From Nocardia acidivorans NBRC 108247 (GTDB lineage Bacteria; Actinomycetota; Actinomycetes; Mycobacteriales; Mycobacteriaceae): DNA of 64,000 bases. A program made the translations under genes and the position numbers. The notes under the pieces are model-generated. The model was not told the DNA's origin. It did no database searches and saw only the letters and a program-made list of their open reading frames with translations. Each line of letters starts with the position of its first letter. Position 1 is the first letter of the stretch. Positions 7,860 to 15,971 of this stretch are shown in pieces. Location: positions 19,432 through 83,431 of the forward strand of contig NZ_BDAW01000039.1 of the NCBI RefSeq assembly GCF_001625085.1. The letters run 5' to 3'.

Positions 7860-8333
7860 CTAACTGTCGGTGGCCTTGAAATCATCCGGCGACACCGACT
7901 CCAAGAACTCCTTGAACTTCTCCACCTCGTCCTCGCGCTCGTCCGGCATGACGAGACCGGCCTCCTCGAGCACCGGCTCCTCCGCGTAGATCGGACAACC
8001 CACCCGCAGGGCGATCGCGACCGAATCGGAGGGGCGCGCTGAGATCCGCAGATCGTTCTCGAAGACCAGATCGGCGTAGAAGGTGCCCTCCTGCAGATCC
8101 ACGATCCGCACCTCTTTCAAGGTGTGCCCGAGATCCTTGATGAGGATCTTGATCAGATCGTGGGTCAGCGGACGAATCGGCGTGACACCCTCTTGCTCGA
8201 GTACGATCGCGGTGGCCTCGGCCTGCCCGATCCAAATGGGTAGATACCGGTCACCGGAAGCCTCGCGGAGCAACAGCACGGGCTGGTTCTGTGGCTGTTC
8301 GACACGGATGCCGATCACACGCATTTCGCTCAT
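7860..8333 (-). CDS. Bifunctional nuclease family protein (DUF151), Rv1829-like
   Basis: A 157-residue protein of the bifunctional nuclease (BFN/DUF151) family. It shows the family core MRVIGIRVEQPQNQPVLLL, then YLPIWIG, LTHDLIKILI and RPSDSVAIALR, and an acidic C-terminal tail. The family is linked to RNase/DNase activity and stress responses in plants; its bacterial role is poorly defined. I start at ATG 8333 because GGGAGG stands 7 bases before it; a longer frame to 8363 lacks such a site. It sits between the two MerR genes exactly as Rv1829 does in M. tuberculosis. Confidence 0.87.
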   Translation of the reverse strand: MSEMRVIGIRVEQPQNQPVLLLREASGDRYLPIWIGQAEATAIVLEQEGVTPIRPLTHDLIKILIKDLGHTLKEVRIVDLQEGTFYADLVFENDLRISARPSDSVAIALRVGCPIYAEEPVLEEAGLVMPDEREDEVEKFKEFLESVSPDDFKATDS

Positions 8334-8415
8334 CGCACTGCCTCCCATAAACTCGCCGACCACCCGGCTATCGACACAGCGGGGCGAGTCGTATCACCGA
8401 GTCTAGGCGAAGATT

Positions 8416-9207
8416 TCAGCCTCCGAGCGAAGCACGCACCGAGGTCTTCACCAGGCAGGTATGCAGGGTCAGCGACAGTGCCGCCAACTCTCGCACGGTC
8501 TCCTCCGCGCGGGCGCGGGCGTCCGCGTCCCGGCTCTTGGCGATGGGCGCGGCGATCTGCGCTACCATGGCCGCCTCCCGGTCCGCGGCGAGTTTGAAGG
8601 CACGCAGATGCCTTGCCTCCAAACCGAATTCACTCAATGCCTTGGCGGTGCGCGCGAGCGTCACCGCGTCGGCGTCGAAATAGCCTGCCGCACCGGGCGT
8701 GATGAGATTCGCGCGAATCAGTTCGGTGAGGAACTTCTCGTCGATTCCCGCCTGTTGCAACAGATCCGCCCGCGGAACCCGGATCTCATGATCGAACCGG
8801 AGCTCCTCGGGCGATACCTCACCGGACACGACCCCTAGCCGCCGGAGGCGGCCATCCCCGTTGGGGCCCATAGGATGTAGCTCTCCCTCGCTGACGACGC
8901 CCGCTCGGGCACGGGCTTCCCGTACCCCGAGCGTCGCGGCCCCACTGTCGATCGCTTCCAGCTGTTCCTTGATCACCTTCAGCGGCAGGTATTGATCCCG
9001 CTGCGCTGTCAGCACGAACCGCAGGCGTTCCACGTCGGCTACGTGGAACCTGCGGTACCCCGAAGGGGTGCGTTCGGGACTGATCAATCCCTCCGATTCG
9101 AGGAATCGAATCTTCGAGATGGTGATGTCCGGGAAATCCGGACGCAGCAAATCCAACACGGAGCCGATCGACATGCCCCCGCGCGTCCACTGCGCTGCGC
9201 CAGTCAT
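8416..9207 (-). CDS. ftsR: MerR-family regulator FtsR (Rv1828-like)
   Basis: A 263-residue MerR-type regulator. The N-terminal helix-turn-helix reads MSIGSVLDLLRPDFPDITISK followed by RFLESEGLI and GYRRFHVADVERL. A long middle region precedes a C-terminal domain rich in Ala and Glu. The homologue in Corynebacterium glutamicum, FtsR, activates ftsZ; the mycobacterial one is Rv1828. The start at ATG 9207 gives an extra MTGAAQWTRGG lead; the internal Met at MSIGS is an alternative. It is 11 bp downstream of garA and probably in the same transcript. Confidence 0.87.
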   Translation of the reverse strand: MTGAAQWTRGGMSIGSVLDLLRPDFPDITISKIRFLESEGLISPERTPSGYRRFHVADVERLRFVLTAQRDQYLPLKVIKEQLEAIDSGAATLGVREARARAGVVSEGELHPMGPNGDGRLRRLGVVSGEVSPEELRFDHEIRVPRADLLQQAGIDEKFLTELIRANLITPGAAGYFDADAVTLARTAKALSEFGLEARHLRAFKLAADREAAMVAQIAAPIAKSRDADARARAEETVRELAALSLTLHTCLVKTSVRASLGG

Positions 9208-9218
9208 TCCGCTCGGTC

Positions 9219-9686
9219 CTATAGTGCGCCCGCGTCGCTTGTCTGCGGCCGCGGACCGGTAAGGAACACGAGACGGAACTTGCCGATCTGAACCTCGTCG
9301 CCGTTCTGCAGCTCCGAGGAGTCGACCGGCTCCCGGTTGACGTAGGTGCCGTTGAGGCTGCCGACATCCACAACCTGGAAGGTGTCGTCGTCCTGGCGGA
9401 ACTCCGCGTGGCGACGACTCACGGTGACATCATCGAGAAAGATGTCGCTGTCGGGGTGGCGTCCCGCGGAGGTGGTGGGCTGATCCAACAGAAACCGCGA
9501 ACCGGCGTTCGGGCCGCGCTTGACGACCAGCAGAGCCGCACCCGCGGGCAGACCCTCGACTCCCACCGGCTGTTCGCCGGTCTGCTCAGGGCGCGACGTG
9601 TCGACCTCGTTCAGGAAATCAGCGCGGAACACCGAAGTGGTCTCTGCTGCCGTCTCCTGGTAACCCGGGTCCTTGTTCTCGCTCAC
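9219..9686 (-). CDS. garA: FHA-domain glutamate/TCA regulator GarA
   Basis: A 155-residue protein with an N-terminal ETTSVFRADF segment (residues 15-24). Its threonines are the sites phosphorylated by PknB or PknG in mycobacteria. A forkhead-associated domain follows (about 70-150) with GRHPDSDIFLDDVTVSRRHAE and SLNGTYVN. GarA binds 2-oxoglutarate dehydrogenase and glutamate dehydrogenase when unphosphorylated and so sets flux between the TCA cycle and nitrogen metabolism. The GTG at 9686 has AGGAGGAG upstream and begins just like known GarA; the open frame upstream is not used. Confidence 0.95.
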   Translation of the reverse strand: MSENKDPGYQETAAETTSVFRADFLNEVDTSRPEQTGEQPVGVEGLPAGAALLVVKRGPNAGSRFLLDQPTTSAGRHPDSDIFLDDVTVSRRHAEFRQDDDTFQVVDVGSLNGTYVNREPVDSSELQNGDEVQIGKFRLVFLTGPRPQTSDAGAL

Positions 9687-9806
9687 CCTTGCTCTCCTCC
9701 TCGAACCGAATAATCCATGCAAGCAGTTGATGCCTTCAGCGGAACTGTTGGCATTGACCGTACCCTGCCGGGCCGTACCCGTGCAGGTAGAACTGTGAAG
9801 GCTGCT

Positions 9807-10205
9807 TCAGCCTCCGATAACTCCTTGATAACCTGCGGCATCGAGCAGGTCACCGTATGCGGCATCGAGGGTCTCGGCCGAGTCCAGCTCGAGTTCGAAG
9901 ATCCATCCGTCGCCGTACGGGTCGGTGTTGAGAGTCTCCGGCTCGGCCGTCAGAATCTCGTTCACCGCAACGACTTTCCCGGCCAGCGGGGCGTAGATGT
10001 CCGAAACGCTCTTGGTGGACTCCACTTCGGCGATGCTGTCGCCGTTGGCTACATCTTTTTCGGTGTCGGGCAGCTGCACGAACACCACATCACCGAGCTG
10101 CGACTGGGCGTAGTCGGTGATCCCCACCCGGACTCGGGTGGGTCCCGCGATGCGCACCCATTCGTGTTCCTCGGTGTAGCGCAGGTCGTCGGGTAGGTCG
10201 CTCAC
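9807..10205 (-). CDS. gcvH: Glycine cleavage system H protein
   Basis: A 132-residue lipoyl carrier of the glycine cleavage system, with YTEEHEWVR near the start and the lipoylation site VESTKSVSDIYAP (Lys65). It shuttles the aminomethyl group from GcvP to GcvT. The GTG at 10205 is preceded by AAAGGA and gives the normal H-protein length; the upstream open frame is non-coding. It is 120 bp upstream of garA, the same arrangement as Rv1826-Rv1827. Confidence 0.96.
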   Translation of the reverse strand: MSDLPDDLRYTEEHEWVRIAGPTRVRVGITDYAQSQLGDVVFVQLPDTEKDVANGDSIAEVESTKSVSDIYAPLAGKVVAVNEILTAEPETLNTDPYGDGWIFELELDSAETLDAAYGDLLDAAGYQGVIGG

Positions 10206-10275
10206 TGGCGGTGTCCTTTCAACGGGCGGTCCTTTCGGGATCGTCACCGATCCGTTCGCCACACACCCTAATGGG

Positions 10276-10911
10276 CTAGTGATCTTCGCTCGACGGGGCC
10301 GGTACGGCTCCGGCGACGGGGGTCGGTATTGCGCGATACACCGCAATGGCCTTGCCCACGTAGAGAATGCCGGTCCAGACGTAGACCGCCGTACCCCAGA
10401 CCAGGAATGCCCCGCCGAAGGCCCGCCCGAAACCTGCCAGGGGCCAATCCATTTGACCTGCGAGAAGCCACGGCAGCGCGGACATGAGCGCGAAGGTGGC
10501 GGCCTTGCCGAGATAGATCACCTCGGGCGGGGGCAGCTGCCGGCGCTTGTAGATGCCCAGGGTCAGGGTCAGGATGCCGTCGCGCGCGACCAGGATCAGC
10601 ACCACCCACCAGGGCAGGATGCCGCGAATCAGGAAGCCCGCCAGGGTGGCCAGCAGATACAGGCGATCGACGAGCGGGTCCAGGATCGCGCCCAGCTTGG
10701 ACGATTGGTCAAGCAGCCGTGCGAGTTTGCCGTCCAGAAAATCGGTGAAACCGCTGGCGACCAGCAGCGCGAAGGCCCAGCCGTCTGCCTTCCGCACCAG
10801 CAGCAGCCACAGGAAGACGGGGACGCCGATCAGCCGGATCGCACTCAGCACGTTCGGGACGGTGAGGATGCGATCGCTGTACACCGGTTCGGCGTTCCGC
10901 TCGGTTGTCAC
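10276..10911 (-). CDS. CDP-alcohol phosphatidyltransferase, PgsA2-like
   Basis: A 211-residue membrane enzyme with the full CDP-alcohol phosphotransferase motif D-x2-DG-x2-AR-x8-G-x3-D-x3-D (DFLDGKLAR, then G, then ILDPLVD), four or more hydrophobic helices after it and a VYSDRILTVPNVLS lead. It moves a phosphatidyl group from CDP-diacylglycerol to an alcohol, by position most like Rv1822 (pgsA2), a phosphatidylglycerophosphate or cardiolipin synthase homologue. I use GTG 10911; the frame is open to 11028, but that overlaps the divergent promoter region. Confidence 0.87.
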   Translation of the reverse strand: MTTERNAEPVYSDRILTVPNVLSAIRLIGVPVFLWLLLVRKADGWAFALLVASGFTDFLDGKLARLLDQSSKLGAILDPLVDRLYLLATLAGFLIRGILPWWVVLILVARDGILTLTLGIYKRRQLPPPEVIYLGKAATFALMSALPWLLAGQMDWPLAGFGRAFGGAFLVWGTAVYVWTGILYVGKAIAVYRAIPTPVAGAVPAPSSEDH

Positions 10912-11058
10912 AACCTCACGTCTTACCCCATCGGCCCGGGAGTCTCCAGGCGGGTGGGTCGCGAGTGTTCTGTTGTATGGTCTCGGCCATAGCAGGGAAA
11001 TGACAGAATGAGTTGGGAAGTTTCTCATCTGTTACGCAGGCATGCGAGAGGAAAAACC

Positions 11059-12753
11059 ATGCCCGACTTCGACTACGACGTCGTTGTGATCGGCTCCGGG
11101 TTCGGGGGGAGCGTCAGCGCGCTGCGCCTGACCGAGAAGGGCTACCGGGTGGCCGTGCTGGAATCCGGCCGCCGCTGGGAAGCGCAGGACATCCCCAAGA
11201 CGAACTGGAATGTGCGCAAGGCGATCTGGGCCCCGCGCCTGGGTTTGACCGGGACGCAGCGCATCAGCGTGCTCGGCAAGTGCGCGGTCTTCTCCGCCTC
11301 CGGGGTCGGCGGCGGATCGCTGATCTACGGGAACACGCTGTACGAACCGCTGCCGGACTTCTACACCGATAAGCAGTGGGCGCATATCACCGACTGGAAG
11401 ACCGAGCTCGCGCCGTACTACGACCAGGCGCAGCGCATGCTCGGCGTCGCGCCCAATCCGCGGATGACCCCCGCCGACGAGGTGATTCGCTCGGTCGCCG
11501 AGGACCTCGGGGTGGCGGACACCTTCCATGCCACCGATGTGGGCGTGTTCTTCAATGAGGCCGATCCGGGCGCCGAGGTCGAGGATCCGTACTTCGGTGG
11601 CGCGGGCCCGCGGCGCAACGGCTGTATCCACTGCGCGCGCTGCTTCACCGGCTGCCCGCACAATGCCAAGAACACCACCCCCAAGAATTACCTCTACCTG
11701 GCCGAACAGGCCGGGGCGACGGTCTTCGCGCTGACCACCGTGACCAAGGTGCGGCCCATGACCGGCGGCGGCTACGCCGTTGAGACGGTGCGCTCGGATC
11801 GCTGGATTCGCAAGGACCGCAAGACCTTCACCGCCGAGCAGGTGGTCTTCGCCGCGGCGGCGCTGGGCACCCAGAAACTGCTGCACAAGATGCGCGATGA
11901 GGCGGTGCTGCCGGATCTGTCGCCGCGACTGGGCGAGCTGACCCGTTCCAACTCCGAGGCGATCCTGAATGTGGTGAGCCACGGCCGCGACGATTTCGCG
12001 CAGGGCGTAGCGATCACCTCCTCGATTCATCCGGAGCCGAACACCCATGTCGAGGTGTGCCACTACGGGCACGGGCAGAACGGCCTGTTCCCCATGTCGG
12101 TGCCGATCGTGGACGGCGGGGCGTTCCGATTCCTTCGCTTCCTGCTCGCGATCCTGCTGCATCCGATCGTGTTCGCGCGCAGTCTCAATGCCCGCAATGC
12201 CTCGGACAGATCGGTGATCCTGCTGGTCATGCAGTCGCTGGACAATTCGCTCACCTCGTATCGGCGCTGGGGTCAGCTCAAGACCAGACAGGGCACGGGC
12301 AAACCCAATCCGACCTGGATTCCGCTCGCACACGAGGTGGGCCGGCGCTTCGGCAAGAAGGTCGACGGCGATGTGCACAGCCTGATCATGGATATGTTCA
12401 ATATCCCGGCGACCGCGCACTACATCGGCGGCTGTGTGATCGGTGAGGGACCCGAGGCCGGTGTGGTCGACCCCTATCAGCGGGTGTTCGGCTATCCGGG
12501 CCTGCATATCGCGGACGGTTCGGCGGTGACGGCGAACCTGGGCGTGAATCCGTCGCTGACCATCACCGCGCAGGCCGAGCGCGCAATGGCGTTCTGGCCC
12601 AACCGGAATGAGGCCGATCCGCGACCGGAGCTGGGTGCGCCGTATCGGCGGATCAATCCGGTGCGACCCAAGCAGCCCACGGTGCCGGAGTCGGCCTCGG
12701 GTGCGCTGCGGCTGCCCATCTTCCCGGTCGATCCGGCGGTGCCCGTCAACTGA
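11059..12753 (+). CDS. GMC-type oxidoreductase, cholesterol-oxidase (ChoD)-like
   Basis: A 564-residue flavoprotein. The N terminus holds the FAD-binding GSGFGG loop (residues 12-17), and the C terminus has the GMC ending GYPGLHIADGSAVTANLGVNPSLTITAQAERA. It follows mycobacterial ChoD (Rv3409c) closely over its length, including a cluster of four cysteines (189, 192, 195, 199) spaced like a ferredoxin motif, which classical secreted cholesterol oxidases lack. Sterol oxidase activity is uncertain for ChoD itself. I take ATG 11059 with AGAGGAAA just upstream; an in-frame ATG at 11008 would add 17 residues. No KstR-type site is visible before it. Confidence 0.85.
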   Translation: MPDFDYDVVVIGSGFGGSVSALRLTEKGYRVAVLESGRRWEAQDIPKTNWNVRKAIWAPRLGLTGTQRISVLGKCAVFSASGVGGGSLIYGNTLYEPLPDFYTDKQWAHITDWKTELAPYYDQAQRMLGVAPNPRMTPADEVIRSVAEDLGVADTFHATDVGVFFNEADPGAEVEDPYFGGAGPRRNGCIHCARCFTGCPHNAKNTTPKNYLYLAEQAGATVFALTTVTKVRPMTGGGYAVETVRSDRWIRKDRKTFTAEQVVFAAAALGTQKLLHKMRDEAVLPDLSPRLGELTRSNSEAILNVVSHGRDDFAQGVAITSSIHPEPNTHVEVCHYGHGQNGLFPMSVPIVDGGAFRFLRFLLAILLHPIVFARSLNARNASDRSVILLVMQSLDNSLTSYRRWGQLKTRQGTGKPNPTWIPLAHEVGRRFGKKVDGDVHSLIMDMFNIPATAHYIGGCVIGEGPEAGVVDPYQRVFGYPGLHIADGSAVTANLGVNPSLTITAQAERAMAFWPNRNEADPRPELGAPYRRINPVRPKQPTVPESASGALRLPIFPVDPAVPVN

Positions 12754-12770
12754 CGGTAAGTTCGATTGCT

Positions 12771-14159
12771 GTGTGCTCCAACGTGATCGACTTCCGTACC
12801 CCCGTGTCGTCGCGGGAGGTGTGGGATCGCGGTCGAGCACTGCGGGACCGCACCCCGGTGCGATCGCGGGACCGGGCCGCGGTTTCCGCGGCCCGGCCGG
12901 GAGTACTCGACTTCATCGATGCCAGTAATGCCGGACGTTTGCCACACCTGATTCCACTGCGGATCGGGCGCATGGCGGCGTCGCCGTATTCGTTCTTCCG
13001 AGGCGCCGCCGGGCTCATGGCGGCTGATCTTGCGGGCGGCCCCGGCAGCGGACTGACCGCACAGCTGTGCGGTGACGCGCACGCGGCGAATTTCGGTCTC
13101 TACGGGACGCCGCGCGGTGAGATCGTGATGGATATCAATGATTTCGACGAGACCGCGCCGGGGCCCTGGGAGTGGGATCTCGAGCGCCTCGCGGCGAGCC
13201 TGGTGCTGGCCGGGCGCGAGGGCGGGGCGTCGGAGGACGACTGCCTGGACGCCGCGCGCGATGCGGCGCGGTCGTATCGGCTGGCGGTGGCCGAGCTGGC
13301 GGGGCAGCCGTTCCTGACCTCGTGGACGGCGCTGCCCGACGAGTCGGTGATCGGCCGGGCCAATGCCGATCCGCTGCTCGAACACTTCCGCAAGGCGGCC
13401 AAGAAGGCGCGCAAGAACACCAGCGCCAAGGTGGCGCGCAAGTGGACCGAGCACCTCGAAGATCATGAAACCGGGTACGGGACAAGGAAGTTCGTCCAGG
13501 ATCCGCCGCTGCTGACTGCGGTCGAGGACACGGTGTCCGAGGCGGTCATCGACGGATTGACCAGCTATGTCGGCACGCTGCGGGAATCCCGGCGCAATCT
13601 CATCACCCGGTTCACCGTCTCCGATATCGCCTTCCGCATCGTGGGCACCGGAAGTGTGGGCCTGCACAGCTATCTGGCGCTGCTGCACGGCAATGACGAT
13701 GAGGTGCTGGTGTTGCAGATCAAGCAGGCCTCGCCCTCGGCGCTGACCCCGTATCTGCCGCCCGCGCCGACGCGGCACGAGGGTGAGCGAATCGTGCAGG
13801 GCGCCAGGCATGTTCAGGCCGAGACCGATATTCTGCTGGGCTGGACCACGCTGACCCTGAACGGTGCACGGCTGCCGTTCATCGTGCGGCAGTTCCGGAA
13901 TCTCAAGGGCGGCATCGATCCCGCCTCGCTGGACGCGTGCCTGCTCGACGATTACGGGCGGCTGGCGGGCGCGCTGCTGGCGCGGGCGCACGCGCGCTCG
14001 GTGGACCCGCGGCTGGTGGCGGGATATCTCGACGGCGCGGAGGCCTTCGACGAGGCGGTGGCGCGGTTCGCGGTGCGCTACGCCGATCGGACCGAGGTCG
14101 ATCACGCCCAGTTGCTGACCGCGGTCAAGGAGGGCCGACTACCCGCCGAAACAGCGTGA
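12771..14159 (+). CDS. DUF2252 family protein
   Basis: A 462-residue DUF2252 protein with the family blocks RMAASPYSFFRGAA, LCGDAHAANFG, DINDFDET and FRNLKGG. The GDxHxxNFG and DxNDFD pair looks like the catalytic and metal loops of kinase-like aminotransferases of antibiotic-phosphotransferase fold, so a phosphotransferase is conceivable, but no DUF2252 reaction is established. The start is GTG 12771, with a second GTG at 12783. It begins 17 bases after the ChoD-like stop, so the two are likely cotranscribed. Its last codons lie in the first unit of a 24-bp tandem repeat. Confidence 0.8.
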   Translation: MCSNVIDFRTPVSSREVWDRGRALRDRTPVRSRDRAAVSAARPGVLDFIDASNAGRLPHLIPLRIGRMAASPYSFFRGAAGLMAADLAGGPGSGLTAQLCGDAHAANFGLYGTPRGEIVMDINDFDETAPGPWEWDLERLAASLVLAGREGGASEDDCLDAARDAARSYRLAVAELAGQPFLTSWTALPDESVIGRANADPLLEHFRKAAKKARKNTSAKVARKWTEHLEDHETGYGTRKFVQDPPLLTAVEDTVSEAVIDGLTSYVGTLRESRRNLITRFTVSDIAFRIVGTGSVGLHSYLALLHGNDDEVLVLQIKQASPSALTPYLPPAPTRHEGERIVQGARHVQAETDILLGWTTLTLNGARLPFIVRQFRNLKGGIDPASLDACLLDDYGRLAGALLARAHARSVDPRLVAGYLDGAEAFDEAVARFAVRYADRTEVDHAQLLTAVKEGRLPAETA

Positions 14160-14218
14160 GGCAAGGACACCGAAACAGCGTGAAGCGAAGACACCGAAAC
14201 AGCGTGAAGCCACCGACA
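14147..14218 (+). repeat. 24-bp tandem repeat, three units
   Basis: Units begin at 14147, 14171 and 14195, each opening with CGAAACAGCGTGA; the first 13 bases are identical in all three and the rest drifts. Unit 1 contains the stop codon of the DUF2252 gene, so the same stop context is repeated downstream. Confidence 0.88.
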
Positions 14219-14309
14219 CACGACGCGGTGTAAATCTGGGCGGTGGGTCTGAACCGTCCGTACCATTTCCCTCAGCAGTACCGATTTCGACGAGAGAGGT
14301 GCAGCGCCG

Positions 14310-15206
14310 ATGCTCGTTCGAGTACAGAATCCCGCTGGCACGCATGCGGAGAAGGTTCTGATCGACTGGCTGCGCACATGGAAGGGCAGCGGCGATCCCA
14401 AGGGTGTCGCCACCGTGAATTGCAGTCTCTTCCACGGTGATCGGCTCTATCCGTTCGACGCGGTCATCTGGACGCCCAGCAGCTGCGTGGTCATCGAGGC
14501 CGAGGCCCTGGTGGAGCGCACGGACGGTGAGCTGGAGGTACCGCTCAACGGGCCCTGGCGGGTCGGCGACAGGCTGATCAACTTCGAGGGCAATGACAAG
14601 CGCACCCCGCTGGACAAATCCCGCGATCACACCTTCGCGCTGCAGAATTGGCTCGCCGAGCGCGGGCTGGGTCAGCGCGTGGTGCACGGCGCAGTGCTGG
14701 TGGTGCCTCCGCCGGGCTCGAATCTGCGGGTGACCCAGCTGTGGAGCGATCCCAGTTTCGAGGTGCTGGTCGGCGATGATCCGCGCAGACTGCACGAATA
14801 CTTCACCGGACTCTCGGCGCGGGGACGGCCGCAGTGGTCGGCCAATGATGTGGCGTGGGCCTTCCGCGGGCTCGGCATCCTGCCGTATCTGCCCGCGCCG
14901 CAGGATCTGTTGAACGAGGGTTTCCTGGGTCCGGTGGATATCACGCTGTGGCACGGCGGACCGCAGCAGGCGCAGGCCGAGGCCTATGCCGAGGAGCAGG
15001 CGCGGTTGGAGGCCGAGGCCGCGGCGGCCGGGGGTGGTTTCCGGGTGCCGACGCCGTGGTTCGCGCCGACCAAGCTGTATCCGCGCGAGCACGGGGATAT
15101 CGATTTCGGGCGCGGGTTCATGCGGATCATGTTGACCCTGGGCATGATCGTGGCGCTGCTGTGGGTGTTCTGGATGATCATCGCGGGGGTGGTGGCGTAC
15201 GGGTGA
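14310..15206 (+). CDS. NERD-domain protein with C-terminal membrane anchor
   Basis: A 298-residue protein whose N-terminal half fits the nuclease-related (NERD) domain: AGTHAEKVLIDWL, then HGDRLYPFDAVIWTPSSCVVIEAEA, which resembles the Asp...Glu-x-Glu/Lys core of restriction-like folds. A charged Ala/Glu linker and one hydrophobic helix near the C terminus (MLTLGMIVALLWVFWMIIAGV) suggest an inner-membrane anchor with a cytoplasmic nuclease-like domain. Function is unknown. The last 29 bp overlap the convergent PAP2 gene. Confidence 0.7.
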   Translation: MLVRVQNPAGTHAEKVLIDWLRTWKGSGDPKGVATVNCSLFHGDRLYPFDAVIWTPSSCVVIEAEALVERTDGELEVPLNGPWRVGDRLINFEGNDKRTPLDKSRDHTFALQNWLAERGLGQRVVHGAVLVVPPPGSNLRVTQLWSDPSFEVLVGDDPRRLHEYFTGLSARGRPQWSANDVAWAFRGLGILPYLPAPQDLLNEGFLGPVDITLWHGGPQQAQAEAYAEEQARLEAEAAAAGGGFRVPTPWFAPTKLYPREHGDIDFGRGFMRIMLTLGMIVALLWVFWMIIAGVVAYG

Positions 15207-15900
15207 GCGCGAGGTAGCGCCACGGTAGGTACAGTGCGGTCACCATGGCGACAGCGGCCGCGGTACCGCCGATGACATCGGTGGGATGGTGATAGCCCAG
15301 CCCCACCATGCCGACCAGGACCGCGGGCAGCACCACGGCCATGCCCACCACAAGGGTGATGCGGGCCCGGGTCGATGCGCTCACCAGGGCCAATGCGGTG
15401 ACGATGGCGACCAATTGCACGGTGTGCCCGCTCGGGTAGGCGAGGTAGTGGTGCAACTGCCGATCCCAGAAGGGCTTGAGCGCGAAGGTGTTCACCAGAA
15501 TCGCGAACTCGGGGCCGATGATCATGAATCCGGTCGCCCACCACTGCCGCCGGTACGCGAACCACACCGCCGAACCCAATTGCAAGGGGATGGCGATGTA
15601 GTTGTTGCTCGGCGCGACCAGCACCCGATACAGCCACTGATGTCCGTCGAAGGACGAGTGGATGTGTCCGTCGAGGGCGGTGTCGAAGCCCGTCGGGCCG
15701 CCGTCTGCCGGAAAGAATTGCGGCACAACGAGGGTGACGATCACGGCCGCGAGGATCAGCGCGGGCAGCGCCGCCTGCCGGGCCGGGGTGTCGGGCGGGT
15801 GCGCGGTCGATCGGGTCACGCCGACACGATAGTCAGTCCCGCGGCCGCCGCGCCGCATGGCCGGGATCAGCGCCCGTTCACGCTCATGGCCATTGGCCAT
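15178..15900 (-). CDS. PAP2-family membrane phosphatase
   Basis: A 240-residue multi-span protein of the PAP2/type-2 phosphatidic-acid-phosphatase family. Motif 2 is YPSGHT and motif 3 is GYHHPTDVIGG; motif 1 looks reduced to KPFWDR. It probably removes phosphate from a lipid phosphate such as undecaprenyl pyrophosphate or phosphatidic acid at the membrane. The start is uncertain: AGGAG sits directly against ATG 15900, and GTG 15819 (VTRSTAHPP) would give a cleaner N terminus just before the first helix. Confidence 0.8.
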   Translation of the reverse strand: MANGHERERALIPAMRRGGRGTDYRVGVTRSTAHPPDTPARQAALPALILAAVIVTLVVPQFFPADGGPTGFDTALDGHIHSSFDGHQWLYRVLVAPSNNYIAIPLQLGSAVWFAYRRQWWATGFMIIGPEFAILVNTFALKPFWDRQLHHYLAYPSGHTVQLVAIVTALALVSASTRARITLVVGMAVVLPAVLVGMVGLGYHHPTDVIGGTAAAVAMVTALYLPWRYLALTRTPPPPR

Positions 15901-15971
15901 CTCCTGTCGTAGATCTCAACGAGGAACTGCCGCACCGTGGTTCACGGTGCGGCAGTCGAATCCGGGTCGCG

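Noticed and set aside
10912..11058. A KstR site before the ChoD-like gene
   Set aside because: No sequence in the gap fits TnnAACnnGTTnnA on either strand.
11032..12840. A 602-codon open frame opposite the ChoD-like gene
   Set aside because: Same cause: antisense of a strongly coding gene in high-GC DNA, without recognisable motifs.
14147..14218. Tandem 24-bp units as a CRISPR array
   Set aside because: The units are directly abutting with no spacers between, and no cas genes are near.
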